DNA of 64,000 nt. It comes from an uncultured Planktomarina sp. (GTDB taxonomy: Bacteria > Pseudomonadota > Alphaproteobacteria > Rhodobacterales > Rhodobacteraceae). Below are positions 9,060 to 18,531 of the stretch, one piece after another. Where the stretch lies: positions 620,001 through 684,000 of the forward strand of contig CAJIZA010000001.1 of assembly GCA_905181815.1 (NCBI GenBank), written 5' to 3'. A program made the position numbers and the translations under genes. Positions within the stretch are counted from its first letter, which is position 1; each line of letters begins with the position of its first letter. The notes beneath the pieces were generated by a model that made no database searches, was not told the DNA's origin, and saw only the letters and a program-made list of their open reading frames with translations.

Positions 9060-10256
9060 ATGATCTTTTCTGCTGCATTATTTGTTTTGGCGGTTTTATT
9101 GATCGGCGGGTTGATACTCTTTCAGGCCCAGCGCGCGGCCTTGCCTGTTATGAGCGATGTCGATGTCTATGCCGAACAATTGCGCGGATTGGAACGCGAC
9201 TTGGCCAAAGGGGTTTTGCAAGATGAGGAATTTGCAGCCATGCGCGCCGAGATTGGCCGCCGCATGATCTCAGCGGCCCGCGCATCGCGCTATCAGCCCA
9301 ATCCGAGTGCACAAGGCCGCGGTTTATGGGCTTTTTTGGGCGGTAGTATACTGGCCTGTCTGTTGGGTGCGGGCCTTTATAGCCAAATCGGCGCGCCCTC
9401 TATGCCCGATAGCCCTATCGCAGAGCGCTATGCCCAGTCTGAAACGCTGCAAGCAGATAGATTAAGCCAAGAGACCGCGGAGGCGCGCGCGCCTGCGAAT
9501 GGCACCGCCACTGACCCTGACTATGTGCAATTGATCACTGAACTGCGCGCGGCTCTAGAGGCGCGGCCAGGCGATATTCAGGGCCATGAGCTCTTGGCAA
9601 AAGCCGAAGCGCGATTGGGAAATTTTGCCAGTGCGCATCAAGCGCAAGCGCGGGTATTGGAGCTCAAGGGCGCTGAGGCGACAGCAGATGAATGGTATGC
9701 CTATGCAGAATTGCTGATTATGGCTGCTGATACCTATATCGCTCGTGAGGCCGAGACTGCTCTGCGCGAGGCCCTGCTGCGCGATCCCAACCATAAGTTG
9801 GCACTATTTCGCATGGGCATGTATTTCGACGCGATTGGCCGGCCTGATCGCACCTTTGGTATTTGGCGCAAATTGCTGGAGGCAGGACCAGAAACCGCCC
9901 CCTATATGCCACTAATCCGGCGCACCATCACAGATTTGGCGCAAATCTCTGGGGTTAATTATGCTCCACCCGCAGTGAAAGGCCCAAGCGCCGAGGATAT
10001 GCAATCTGCCGCTGAGATGAGTGCCGAAGACCGCAGCGCGATGATTGCCTCCATGGTCACGGGCCTTGCTGATCGCCTCTCCACTGAAGGTGGACCAGCC
10101 CCCGACTGGGCACAACTTATCGTGGCCTACGGGGTCTTGGGCGAGACCGAGAGTGCACGCGAGATCTTCAACGAGGCCGTGCAAGTGTTCGCAGCCCGCC
10201 CCGGTGACCTAGAAATCCTGCAAGGCGCGGCGCAATCGGCCGGCATCTGGCCATGA
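9060..10256 (+). CDS. ccmI: Cytochrome c biogenesis protein CcmI
   Basis: The 398-residue inner-membrane protein delivers apocytochrome c to the haem ligation machinery. Two membrane segments are visible, at about residues 3-22 (FSAALFVLAVLLIGGLILF) and 92-110. Between them is a cytoplasmic helical loop (YAEQLRGLERDLAKGVL) and after them a periplasmic TPR region (ELLAKAEARLGNFASAHQAQARVLEL). A GGAG Shine-Dalgarno precedes the start. It overlaps ruvX by 4 bases. No other ccm genes are nearby, which is common in this family. Confidence 0.9.
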   Translation: MIFSAALFVLAVLLIGGLILFQAQRAALPVMSDVDVYAEQLRGLERDLAKGVLQDEEFAAMRAEIGRRMISAARASRYQPNPSAQGRGLWAFLGGSILACLLGAGLYSQIGAPSMPDSPIAERYAQSETLQADRLSQETAEARAPANGTATDPDYVQLITELRAALEARPGDIQGHELLAKAEARLGNFASAHQAQARVLELKGAEATADEWYAYAELLIMAADTYIAREAETALREALLRDPNHKLALFRMGMYFDAIGRPDRTFGIWRKLLEAGPETAPYMPLIRRTITDLAQISGVNYAPPAVKGPSAEDMQSAAEMSAEDRSAMIASMVTGLADRLSTEGGPAPDWAQLIVAYGVLGETESAREIFNEAVQVFAARPGDLEILQGAAQSAGIWP

Positions 10257-10729
10257 TCTGTGATGACATCAGCGATCTTATGACCCAGGCGCGGGCTGGC
10301 AACTCTTGGATGGGGCTGGATCTCGGTACAAAAACGATTGGCGTGGCGGTCTCTGATCGCCTCCTCAGCTCCGCAACCCCTTTGCAAACCATACGGAGGA
10401 TGAAATTTTCCAAAGATGCCGAAGCTTTGCTACAGATTACTGAGAACCGAGAGATGGGTGCGATAATTTTGGGCCTGCCGCGCAATATGGACGGATCAGA
10501 AGGCCCGCGCTGCCAATCCACCCGGGCCTTTGCCCGCAACCTAGCGCGCTTGACTGATCTGCCGATTGGCTTTTGGGATGAACGCTTATCAACTGTAGCA
10601 GCGGAGCGGGCCTTGCTGGAGGCGGATACGTCTCGCAAACGTCGCGCCAAGGTGATAGATCACGTTGCAGCAGGTTATATCTTACAAGGCGCTCTAGATC
10701 GAGCGCGACATATTCGGACGGTGGCATGA
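10253..10729 (+). CDS. ruvX: Holliday junction resolvase-like RuvX (YqgF)
   Basis: The 158-residue RNase H-fold protein has the family motif GLDLGTKTIGVAVSD at about residues 21-35, with an acidic catalytic residue. It also has ILGLPRNMDGSEGP and the FWDERLSTVAAE segment containing a second acidic residue. Family members act in 16S rRNA 5'-end processing and have been proposed as junction resolvases. It starts within the ATGA overlap of ccmI and overlaps the next gene by 4 bases, so the three genes form one operon. Confidence 0.9.
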   Translation: MICDDISDLMTQARAGNSWMGLDLGTKTIGVAVSDRLLSSATPLQTIRRMKFSKDAEALLQITENREMGAIILGLPRNMDGSEGPRCQSTRAFARNLARLTDLPIGFWDERLSTVAAERALLEADTSRKRRAKVIDHVAAGYILQGALDRARHIRTVA

Positions 10730-10974
10730 AAGCGCAAAATATCGAAGATATTTGGAAAAGAGATGAGATTGACAGCCCCTGTATCAAGCTGTGCTCCATT
10801 CACCCAGGTGAGCGGATCTGCATCGGCTGTTACCGCTCAATTGAGGAAATTGGCATCTGGTCGCAGTTGAGCCCCGAGCAACGGCGCAAGATCATGGCTG
10901 ACCTGCTGGACCGCGCGCCCCGCGTACAAAAACGCCGCGGCGGACGCGCCAGCCGCCCGCCCAATCTCGGATGA
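10726..10974 (+). CDS. DUF1289 family small protein
   Basis: The 82-residue protein carries the DUF1289 signature SPCIKLCSIHPGERICIGCYR, here seen as a cysteine pattern C-x3-C...C-x2-C at about residues 18-34, followed by the WSQLSPEQRRKIMADL helix. The cysteines suggest a metal-binding motif. The function is not known. It overlaps the ruvX end by 4 bases and is the last gene of that operon. Confidence 0.88.
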   Translation: MKAQNIEDIWKRDEIDSPCIKLCSIHPGERICIGCYRSIEEIGIWSQLSPEQRRKIMADLLDRAPRVQKRRGGRASRPPNLG

Positions 10975-11041
10975 GTTCAACCAAGCTCCTGTGGTTTATT
11001 AGAAAGACCCCTGCATAAGATTTTCTCTTCTGCCGAGGTCA

Positions 11042-11848
11042 TCAATAGTTACCGTTGAGCCAATCATTCAGATTGGCCTCTGTTTGAGGCCGAAAATACG
11101 CCACGATTCGCCCCTCCGGCGGTGCCTCCGCCCCCAGCTCCCAGGGTGCAATGCCATGCAAAGCCAAGCGGTGTAGCACATAGCACTCCCCCGGCTGGGC
11201 AAGAATACTCTTTCGGGGACAGTGTTCAAAACAGTCTTTGCGGGCTTGATGATAGACCTCCGTCAGATCCACTGAGCCCCATTGCGCCAGCGGTAGACTG
11301 TCCAACACGGATTTAAAAGCCGCGCGGATGATGGTGTGACTGCCTTCCCAAATCACCAGCGGGCTGGCCTCCACGTTGCTTCGGCCCAAGGGAATTCCCA
11401 GCACATATTGATGCGGCTCATGCACCAGACGGCGGCGCTCTGGCCCAGTGGCTAGAAGACCATCCACGTGAGCGGCCGCACGATTGACGCGGTAGCGATG
11501 TGCCGCGGCGCTTTCCTGCCCATCAAAAGCCGGATAGCCGGGATAGGTGACCGAAATTTGACCGCGGTCGAGGGACATTGGCCCATGCAGCGCGGTAAGA
11601 CAGTCCACAACCACCCCGCCGAGCTCCGGTCCCTGCTCTACCCGGCCCTGCGCATCATTGGCCAAAATATTTACCCCTGCGAACCAAGTGCCGCCATGGC
11701 GGAGCCAATCGGCCCGATGCGTCAGATTTTGCGAGAGCGCAGCGGCAATGGGTGCCACATGCGCCACCCAGGCCGCAATATTAGCATCAGCGGAAAATTT
11801 AGCCCAGCCGACCCTCCGGAGTGCCTCTATCTGGGCCACGATCACCAT
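11042..11848 (-). CDS. Phytanoyl-CoA dioxygenase-type 2-oxoglutarate/Fe(II) oxygenase
   Basis: The 268-residue protein carries a plausible facial triad: the H-x-D motif in AAHVDGLL at about residue 148, a distal His in LALHGIAPW, and an Arg in GRIVAYFRP for 2-oxoglutarate. I infer an oxygenase that hydroxylates a small molecule; the substrate is unknown. It overlaps the end of the tauE gene by 7 bases and closes the dus-tauE operon, which gives no clue to its substrate. Confidence 0.7.
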   Translation of the reverse strand: MVIVAQIEALRRVGWAKFSADANIAAWVAHVAPIAAALSQNLTHRADWLRHGGTWFAGVNILANDAQGRVEQGPELGGVVVDCLTALHGPMSLDRGQISVTYPGYPAFDGQESAAAHRYRVNRAAAHVDGLLATGPERRRLVHEPHQYVLGIPLGRSNVEASPLVIWEGSHTIIRAAFKSVLDSLPLAQWGSVDLTEVYHQARKDCFEHCPRKSILAQPGECYVLHRLALHGIAPWELGAEAPPEGRIVAYFRPQTEANLNDWLNGNY

Positions 11849-12657
11849 AGAGCACTAAGCAACATATTAGCTTCTACCAGCAACAAAAAGGCCCAAAACA
11901 AGCGCTTGAGATGCCCCGCATCCGTACGGTGCACCACATTGGCGCCAATTGGCACAAAAATGAAAGTCATCGAAATGATCACGAAGAATGCCAGAAGGTT
12001 CACCGCCCCTAACGTCCAAGGCAGGCGCAGCGCGTCAACCGATACAAACAGCCAAACCAGCGCCGAAGGCACAGCAATGGCAAGTCCAAAGCCCGCCGCC
12101 GTTGCGGCCGCCCGGTGAATAGGCACTCGGTGCAAGGTCATGAACGGCACGCCAAGCGAGCCGCCCCCGATACCAAGCAATACCGAAAACTCGCCCAAAA
12201 GCGGCGCAATTATGATACGCCACCGACCAGTGAGTACGGTCTCGCCAATACTCCAAGATTGCCGGCCCAAAGCCAAATACAACCCAATAGTCGCCCCCAA
12301 GCCCCCAAAGATCAGTTGCAAAATCTGCGATTGCAAATTGGCAGCTAAAGCCACGCCCAATATTGCTCCTATGGCGATACCGGGAGCCCATTGGCTCAAG
12401 ATTAGCCAATCCACTGCGCCTTTCTTATGGTGAATTTGCATCAAGCGGATCGAGGTCGCAGTGATGGTGGCCAAAGAGGCCGCCAAACAGACCTGCATGA
12501 GCTGTGGGCCGTCATATCCTAAAGATTGAAAGGCATAGAAAAACGTTGGCACCAATACAATACCGCCGCCCACGCCTAGAAAACCGGCCAAAAGTCCAGC
12601 AAACCTGCCGATTACGATCAAACTCGCAAGCACAGGTAAAGGGGTGGATATATCCAT
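11842..12657 (-). CDS. TauE/SafE-family sulfite/organic anion exporter
   Basis: The 271-residue membrane protein has about eight hydrophobic segments and the family signature GLLAGFLGVGGGIVLVP in its first membrane helix, repeated in degenerate form in the second half (LLGIGGGSLGVPFM). Members export sulfite, sulfoacetate or other anions across the inner membrane. I placed the start at 12657, where TGATG links it to the dus stop codon; an in-frame upstream extension would run into dus and lacks family similarity. The substrate is unresolved. Confidence 0.85.
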   Translation of the reverse strand: MDISTPLPVLASLIVIGRFAGLLAGFLGVGGGIVLVPTFFYAFQSLGYDGPQLMQVCLAASLATITATSIRLMQIHHKKGAVDWLILSQWAPGIAIGAILGVALAANLQSQILQLIFGGLGATIGLYLALGRQSWSIGETVLTGRWRIIIAPLLGEFSVLLGIGGGSLGVPFMTLHRVPIHRAAATAAGFGLAIAVPSALVWLFVSVDALRLPWTLGAVNLLAFFVIISMTFIFVPIGANVVHRTDAGHLKRLFWAFLLLVEANMLLSALW

Positions 12658-13691
12658 CAATTGAGATTTAATTCTTCTTGATGCTGCGACAGCGCGGCGC
12701 GTTCCTCTAATAATAGCCGATAATCGGTGATCTGCGCATCCTGTTGCGCACCCATCTCCGATAAGCGCCGCCGCCAATGCCGCGCGCCGGGCTGTCCAGA
12801 AAACAGGCCAAACATATGGCGCGTGACCTGATGCAGCCGTCCACCTTGCTGCAAATGGGCTTCCATATAGGGGATCATCTGCTCTGCAATGCTCTGTGCC
12901 TCAGGCGCCGGGCCCTTGCTGCTGAAAAATACGTCACAATCGGCCCGTGATAAGATCTCATAGGGCGTATGATAGGCCGCTCGACCAATCATCACCCCGT
13001 CAAGCCCCGCCTCAAGATGGGCGCTGGCATCTGGCAGATGGGCCACCCCACCATTCAAGCTGAGGTGCAAGCCGGGGAACATCTGCTTCATCCGTAGGAC
13101 CAGATCATAGTCCAGCGGCGGGATATCACGGTTTTCTTTCGGGCTGAGCCCCTGCAGCCAGGCCTTACGGGCATGGATGATCACCCGCGTCACACCAGTG
13201 CGCTCAATCATGGACAAAAACGCCGGCAGGCTGTCTTCAACCACCTGGTCATCCACGCCGATGCGGCATTTCACCGTCACCTCCGCCTCACTGGCCTCCG
13301 CCATCCGCTCGAGACAGGCGCGCACAAGATCTGGATCCGTCATCAACACAGCGCCAAAGCGTCCCGATTGCACGCGATCCGAAGGGCAACCTAAATTGAG
13401 GTTGATCTCCCCGTAACCATGGGCCGCACCCAGCGCCGTTGCCTTCGCCAATTGCTCGGGGTTCGAACCACCAAGCTGCAAAGCGACTGGTTGCTCTTCG
13501 GGACTGAAATCCAACAACCGGATCGCCCCGCCCAGCACCAAAGCCGGTGCCGTCACCATCTCTGTATACAGCAAAACCTTCCGCGAGATCATCCGATGAA
13601 ACACCCGACAATGACGATCTGTCCAAGCCATCATTGGCGCCACCGATAGGCGGGCGGAGGATTTTAAAATATCTGACTTATTTTCAGGCAC
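12657..13691 (-). CDS. dusA: tRNA-dihydrouridine synthase (DusA type)
   Basis: The 344-residue FMN enzyme reduces uridine in the D-loop of tRNA. It has the N-terminal LSVAPMMAWTDRHCRVFHR motif, typical of DusA, and NLNLGCPSDRVQSGRFGAVLM with the catalytic Cys at about residue 100. The FMN-binding region INLNLGCPS and later SLNGGVAHL and GVMIGRAAY are also visible. It shares a 1-base TGATG overlap with the downstream tauE gene. Length is typical. Confidence 0.9.
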   Translation of the reverse strand: MPENKSDILKSSARLSVAPMMAWTDRHCRVFHRMISRKVLLYTEMVTAPALVLGGAIRLLDFSPEEQPVALQLGGSNPEQLAKATALGAAHGYGEINLNLGCPSDRVQSGRFGAVLMTDPDLVRACLERMAEASEAEVTVKCRIGVDDQVVEDSLPAFLSMIERTGVTRVIIHARKAWLQGLSPKENRDIPPLDYDLVLRMKQMFPGLHLSLNGGVAHLPDASAHLEAGLDGVMIGRAAYHTPYEILSRADCDVFFSSKGPAPEAQSIAEQMIPYMEAHLQQGGRLHQVTRHMFGLFSGQPGARHWRRRLSEMGAQQDAQITDYRLLLEERAALSQHQEELNLN

Positions 13692-13865
13692 TTATTTCAC
13701 TTCAAATTGGACGGGTTACCGCGCTGTAAGTTATCTGAACTATGCGTGAACAACAATAGAGCTCTAAGAAACAAGATTTCACCAAGTAGGCGCGGTCCTG
13801 AATTTTGCAGAGCAAGGCATCGCGACGAGATCATAGGGTGACTAAGAGCGCCCCACAATCCTCAC

Positions 13866-14897
13866 CTACCCCACCTTCACCACCATTTTACCGAAGCTCT
13901 TGCCCAGGAGCAGGTCATTAAGCGCTGCGGGGGCGTCTTCTAGGCTGTCAATCATTTGCTCTTTATATTTTACCTCCCCGCTCTTCAGCCATCCGGTCAT
14001 GTCCCGAATGAATTCCTTAAACAGACTGGTTGGAAAGCTGTCGTAGATGATGAAGCCTTGCACTTTCACCTTCATCCGCAGGATCGTACCCATGATCGCC
14101 GGTCCAAAGTCAGGCCCATCAGGCAAACCGGATAGGTTATACCAAGACACCACACCGCAAACTGGCATACGAGCAAAGGCATTCAACAGCGGCAGCACCG
14201 CATAGAGCACCTTGCCACCAACATTTTCGAAGTAAACATCCACGCCCTTCGGGCAGGAGGCTTTAAGCTCAGCTGCGAAGGTTTCAGATTTATGATCCAA
14301 ACAGGCGTCGAAGCCCAAATTCTCAACCACATGGGCGCATTTTTCCGGACCGCCAGCGATTCCGACCACGCGGCAGCCCTTGATCTTGGCGATTTGCCCC
14401 ACAGTTGCTCCCACCGGTCCAGAGGCCGCGGCTACCACAACGGTTTCTCCCGGCTGCGGCGCGCCAATTTCAAGCAAACCCGCATAAGCAGTATAGGCCG
14501 GCATCCCCAAAATACCCAAATACCAAGACGCTTTTTGGGGCGCTTGGCCTAGCTTTCGCAGATCTGTACCATCACTTAGCGCGTAGTCTTGCCAGCCGCT
14601 CCCGGCCAACACATGATCACCAGGCACATAGCCATCGCAATAACTTTGCATGACTTCCGCCACCACTTGCCCTGTCATGACCTCACCCAATTTGACCGGC
14701 TCCGCATAGGATTTCACGTCATTCATTCGCCCGCGCATGTAAGGATCAAGCGACAGGTAACGTGTACGCAACAGCATCTGGCCAGCACCGGGTGTCGGCA
14801 CCTCCTTATGCTCCAGCTGCAAGGTATTGGCGTCCGGCAGGCCATTTGGGCGCTCGGACAGAACCACTCGGCGGTTGGTATCTGCGGTTTGCGGCAT
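13866..14897 (-). CDS. NADPH-dependent medium-chain reductase, CurA-like
   Basis: The 343-residue zinc-less medium-chain dehydrogenase/reductase belongs to the leukotriene B4 dehydrogenase/curcumin reductase group. Seen are the N-terminal LSLDPYMRGRMND segment and the nucleotide-binding stretch VVAAASGPVGATVGQIAKIKG at about residues 150-170. It probably reduces alpha,beta-unsaturated carbonyls with NADPH. It stands alone. It is not the acryloyl-CoA reductase AcuI of DMSP metabolism, which is a different MDR subgroup, although that distinction rests on motif memory only. Confidence 0.85.
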   Translation of the reverse strand: MPQTADTNRRVVLSERPNGLPDANTLQLEHKEVPTPGAGQMLLRTRYLSLDPYMRGRMNDVKSYAEPVKLGEVMTGQVVAEVMQSYCDGYVPGDHVLAGSGWQDYALSDGTDLRKLGQAPQKASWYLGILGMPAYTAYAGLLEIGAPQPGETVVVAAASGPVGATVGQIAKIKGCRVVGIAGGPEKCAHVVENLGFDACLDHKSETFAAELKASCPKGVDVYFENVGGKVLYAVLPLLNAFARMPVCGVVSWYNLSGLPDGPDFGPAIMGTILRMKVKVQGFIIYDSFPTSLFKEFIRDMTGWLKSGEVKYKEQMIDSLEDAPAALNDLLLGKSFGKMVVKVG

Positions 14898-15088
14898 ATC
14901 ACTCTCCCAAATATCACGCCTTCCGGCATTTTTTCCAGAACTTAGAGCTCGGCCCAGGCTTTGGCAATTTGTTTCTGCGCAGGTGCCGCTGGACCCGGCA
15001 GGCTCAATCGCTTAGCCTCATGGAATAACGGCAAAGTTTTTCGCCCATCAGAGGCCCATCACGTAATGAGACATAGGAATATACCCAG

Positions 15089-16300
15089 GTGACAGAGGCA
15101 CACAAACGGCCGTGGTTGGTTCTGGCGGGGCTGGCGCTGGGAGTGACGGTGACTAATGGCTTTGCCCGATTTGCCTATGGGTTGATATTGCCAGCAATGC
15201 AGTCGGATTTGGGGTGGAACTACGCCCAAGCCGGATGGCTCAACACGGCCAATGCGCTGGGCTATATCGCGGGCGCTGTGTTGACTATGCTCATAATCGG
15301 GCGATATTCGGCGACATCTTTATTCTCTTTTGGATTGATTACAACCAACTTGGCGCTGCTGGCGACCGGGTTGATCGCGGACCTTTGGTGGCAAACTCTT
15401 TGGCGCATTTTGGTCGGCTTTTTTGGGGCCATGTCTTTTTCCACCGCCGGCGTTTTGGCAGCTGGCCTATTCCCAAATGATCCGCGCCGCAATGCCCTGG
15501 CCATTGCCATATTATTTGGGACGGGTGGCGGCTTGGCAATTGTTTTATCCGGAGCGAGCCTACCGCTGTTTTTAGAGCATTACGGCGCAGATCACTGGCC
15601 CTTAGCTTGGATTATTATCGCGGCAATTTGCTTTATATTTTTACCGCTGTGCCTATGGTCGGCCGCAAAGCTCAAGCGCCCGGCACCGAAACAAGCGGAC
15701 GCCCCAGCGCCCCTCCCGGTCGCTCAAATCTGGGCACAATTGGCCGGATATGCCGGCTTTGGGTTGGGCTATATCGTGTTTTTGACATTTTTATCAGCGT
15801 GGATGACCCAGCAGGCGGCCAGCGCCAGCTTCATCGCAGCTGTTTGGATATTGCTGGGACTCTGTATCTGTATTTCACCCTTGGTGTGGCGTCCTATCCT
15901 GGCGCGCTACGCTTCAGGCCTGCCATTGGCCATGATCTTAACCTGCATCGCTTTGGGATCCGCGCTGCCTGTGCTGTTTCCTGGAAATCTCTCCTTGTTG
16001 CTCGCTGCGGTTATTTTTGGCCTGTCAGTTTTTATGGCCCCCAGTGCCGTGACCAATTTTGCCCGTCAAAACCTGCCTACGGAAAGCTGGGGCGCGGCCA
16101 TCAGCCTCTTCACCGTCGTCTTTGCTTTGGCCCAGACCCTTGGGCCCTATGCCGCCGGGCTACTGGGGGATCTGGCCGGCGACATTGGTGTAAGCCTCCT
16201 GGGCGCATCCATACTGTTGCTTTTAGGCGCAGTCATCTCCCTAACGCAAAAGCCTCTGACCAATCGCCCCGTGGAGCAGATTGCGAAACCCGTTAGGTAA
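15089..16300 (+). CDS. YbfB/YjiJ-family MFS transporter
   Basis: The 403-residue protein has about twelve hydrophobic segments and the N-terminal signature GVTVTNGFARFAYGLILP of the YbfB/YjiJ group of the major facilitator superfamily. The loop GAMSFSTAGVLAAGLFP follows. The start is GTG at 15089, supported by an AGGA sequence 11-15 bases upstream and by the position of the first helix. The substrate is unknown. It is followed after 126 bases by the sorbitol dehydrogenase gene but no functional link is evident. Confidence 0.87.
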   Translation: MTEAHKRPWLVLAGLALGVTVTNGFARFAYGLILPAMQSDLGWNYAQAGWLNTANALGYIAGAVLTMLIIGRYSATSLFSFGLITTNLALLATGLIADLWWQTLWRILVGFFGAMSFSTAGVLAAGLFPNDPRRNALAIAILFGTGGGLAIVLSGASLPLFLEHYGADHWPLAWIIIAAICFIFLPLCLWSAAKLKRPAPKQADAPAPLPVAQIWAQLAGYAGFGLGYIVFLTFLSAWMTQQAASASFIAAVWILLGLCICISPLVWRPILARYASGLPLAMILTCIALGSALPVLFPGNLSLLLAAVIFGLSVFMAPSAVTNFARQNLPTESWGAAISLFTVVFALAQTLGPYAAGLLGDLAGDIGVSLLGASILLLLGAVISLTQKPLTNRPVEQIAKPVR

Positions 16301-16426
16301 GAGTAACAAATCCCAAAATGAACGCTGCGCTGGCGTTAGGCTCTGGCGGCGCTGAGAATGTCAGCGACAACTGTAAAAGCGAATAGCCCGGCGTCGCAAG
16401 TAGGACCATGAGTAAAGGACAAAGAT

Positions 16427-17200
16427 ATGACGAGGTTGAACGGAAAATCCGCCCTCATCACCGGTGCAGCTCGAGGCATCGGGCGGGGCTTTGCAGAAAA
16501 ATATCTTGAAGAAGGTGCAACGGTAGCCATCGCAGATATCAATCTCGCCGCCGCAGAGGCCACGGCGGCGGAGCTTGGCAAGGGCGCTTATGCGGTGCCA
16601 CTGGATGTGACGGATCAACTCAGCATTGATGCAGCGCTGGCACAGGTCGTGGCCAAAACCGGCAAAATCGACATTCTCTTGAACAATGCAGCACTCTTTG
16701 ATGCGGCAGAAACCGTCGATATCACCCGCGATAGCTATGAGCGGCTCTTTGAAGTCAATGTGGCGGGTACGCTCTTTACCATGCAGGCTACGGCTCGGCA
16801 CATGATTGCACAGGGTCATGGGGGAAAGATCATCAACATGGCATCGCAAGCTGGACGGCGCGGCGAGAGCTTGGTTTTGGTCTATTGTTCCACCAAGGCG
16901 GCGGTGATTTCTATGACCCAATCGGCCGGGCTAAACTTGATCAAATATGGAATCAATGTGAATGCCATCGCCCCCGGCGTGGTGGATGGGGCGCATTGGG
17001 AGCATGTGGATTCTATGTTTGCCAAATTGGAAGGCAAGGCGCTGGGGCAAAAGAAAGCTGAGGTCGAGGCTAGTGTGCCAGCCGGCCGCTTTGCTGTCCC
17101 GGCCGATCTAAGCGGCATTGCGGTTTTCTTAGCTTCCGCCGAAGCAGATTACATTGTATCACAGACCTATAATGTGGACGGTGGCCAGTGGATGAGCTGA
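16427..17200 (+). CDS. smoS: Sorbitol (L-iditol) 2-dehydrogenase, SDR family
   Basis: The 257-residue short-chain dehydrogenase closely resembles the Rhodobacter sphaeroides SmoS enzyme, which oxidises sorbitol to fructose with NAD. Seen are the cofactor motif TGAARGIGRG (residues 12-21), NNAALFD, the catalytic S-Y-K set in MASQAGRRGE...VYCSTKAA, and the conserved end YNVDGGQWMS. An AAGGACAAAG Shine-Dalgarno region precedes the ATG. The polyol ABC transporter and mannitol dehydrogenase that accompany smoS in R. sphaeroides are absent here; the neighbours are an MFS transporter and a monooxygenase. Confidence 0.88.
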   Translation: MTRLNGKSALITGAARGIGRGFAEKYLEEGATVAIADINLAAAEATAAELGKGAYAVPLDVTDQLSIDAALAQVVAKTGKIDILLNNAALFDAAETVDITRDSYERLFEVNVAGTLFTMQATARHMIAQGHGGKIINMASQAGRRGESLVLVYCSTKAAVISMTQSAGLNLIKYGINVNAIAPGVVDGAHWEHVDSMFAKLEGKALGQKKAEVEASVPAGRFAVPADLSGIAVFLASAEADYIVSQTYNVDGGQWMS

Positions 17201-17279
17201 TCCATGGCGCGCGGCAATTAGTACTAAACCAACACCGCGCGGCCCTCAATGCCAGCCCTCAAAGGGAAGGAAGACAACC

Positions 17280-18482
17280 ATGCGCCGGCAGGCCCTAATC
17301 GTCGGAGGCGGCATCGGAGGGTTATGCGCAGCCATCAGCCTGAGCTTGACCGGCTGGGACGTTCAAGTCTTTGAGCAGGCCCCTGAGATCACCGAGATTG
17401 GCGCCGGGCTGCAAATCAGCCCCAACGGGGTTAAAATTCTAGAACATATCGGCGTGATGGAGCGCCTCAATTCTGCGCTATTCGAACCCGAAGCGATCGA
17501 AATTCGAATGGGAGTCTCAGGAAGCCCAATTCTTTATCTGCCAATGAAAAACGTATCAACCCAGCGTTGGGGCGCGCGCTACATACAGGTGCATCGCGCC
17601 GATCTCATCACCGCTTTAAGCGCGAGGCTGGACGCGCTGCAACGCGGCGCCGTACAAACCGGCTGCCCTGTGCGCGGCTATGCACCCTGCAAGGACGGCG
17701 CAGAGGTCATTTTGACCAATGGCAGGCGGATAAAGGCAGATTTAGTGATTGGAGCAGATGGCATTCACTCGAGCATCCGTCATCAAATGCTTGGACAAGA
17801 CGCACCGCGGTTTACCGGAAATTACGCTTGGCGCGCTTTGGTGCCAGCGGCACAGCTCGGCGCACTGGCTCCACCTCCTTCAGGCTGCATCTGGGCCGGG
17901 CCCAAAAAACACGCCGTCACCACCTATGTGCGCGGGGGTTCTGTCGTGAATTTTGTGGGCATTGTCGAGCAAACCATCTGGCGCGAGGAAAGCTGGAGTC
18001 ACACGGGAGATCGGCAAGAAGCCCTGGCGGATTTCGGCGACTGGGCGCCGCCCATCTTGGCTATATTGGAACAGGCTAAGGTGCTGCATAAATGGGCACT
18101 TTTTGATAGAGCCCCTCTGCCAAAATGGCACGAGGGCCATGTGGTGCTTCTTGGCGATGCGGCACATCCAATGCTGCCCTCTATGGCACAAGGTGCGGTG
18201 CAATCGCTTGAGGATGCCTTTCACCTGGCGCGCGCGCTAGGCGCGGCGGAGGGGACTGATATTGCGGCCGCCTGCGCCCAGCACTATGCCCAGCGCATCG
18301 CGCGCACCAGCAGGGTCCAGCGGGTGTCGGCGAAAAACCTAGAGCTGTTTCACAAATCAAGCCGCTTGACGCAGCTGATGGCCTATGCACCAATTTGGCT
18401 GGCCGGACAGCTGGCCCCATCGCTAGTGCACAGGCGCAATGATTGGCTCTATGGCGCGCCTGTGCCACCGCTGAACATCTGA
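17280..18482 (+). CDS. FAD-dependent aromatic-type monooxygenase (salicylate/3-hydroxybenzoate hydroxylase-like)
   Basis: The 400-residue class A flavoprotein monooxygenase has all three family motifs: the N-terminal GGGIGGLCAAISL Rossmann motif, the GADGIHSSIR motif at about residues 157-166, and LLGDAAHPMLPSMAQGA at about residues 287-303. Related enzymes hydroxylate phenolic acids such as salicylate and 3-hydroxybenzoate using NAD(P)H. The exact substrate is not readable. It may belong with aromatic catabolism, but the box cluster is 33 kb away. A GGAAGGAAG Shine-Dalgarno lies before the ATG. Confidence 0.85.
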   Translation: MRRQALIVGGGIGGLCAAISLSLTGWDVQVFEQAPEITEIGAGLQISPNGVKILEHIGVMERLNSALFEPEAIEIRMGVSGSPILYLPMKNVSTQRWGARYIQVHRADLITALSARLDALQRGAVQTGCPVRGYAPCKDGAEVILTNGRRIKADLVIGADGIHSSIRHQMLGQDAPRFTGNYAWRALVPAAQLGALAPPPSGCIWAGPKKHAVTTYVRGGSVVNFVGIVEQTIWREESWSHTGDRQEALADFGDWAPPILAILEQAKVLHKWALFDRAPLPKWHEGHVVLLGDAAHPMLPSMAQGAVQSLEDAFHLARALGAAEGTDIAAACAQHYAQRIARTSRVQRVSAKNLELFHKSSRLTQLMAYAPIWLAGQLAPSLVHRRNDWLYGAPVPPLNI

Positions 18483-18531
18483 CCCAAAAAATCTCAGAGT
18501 GCCACTGGGCGCGGGTGCAGCGCATATCTGG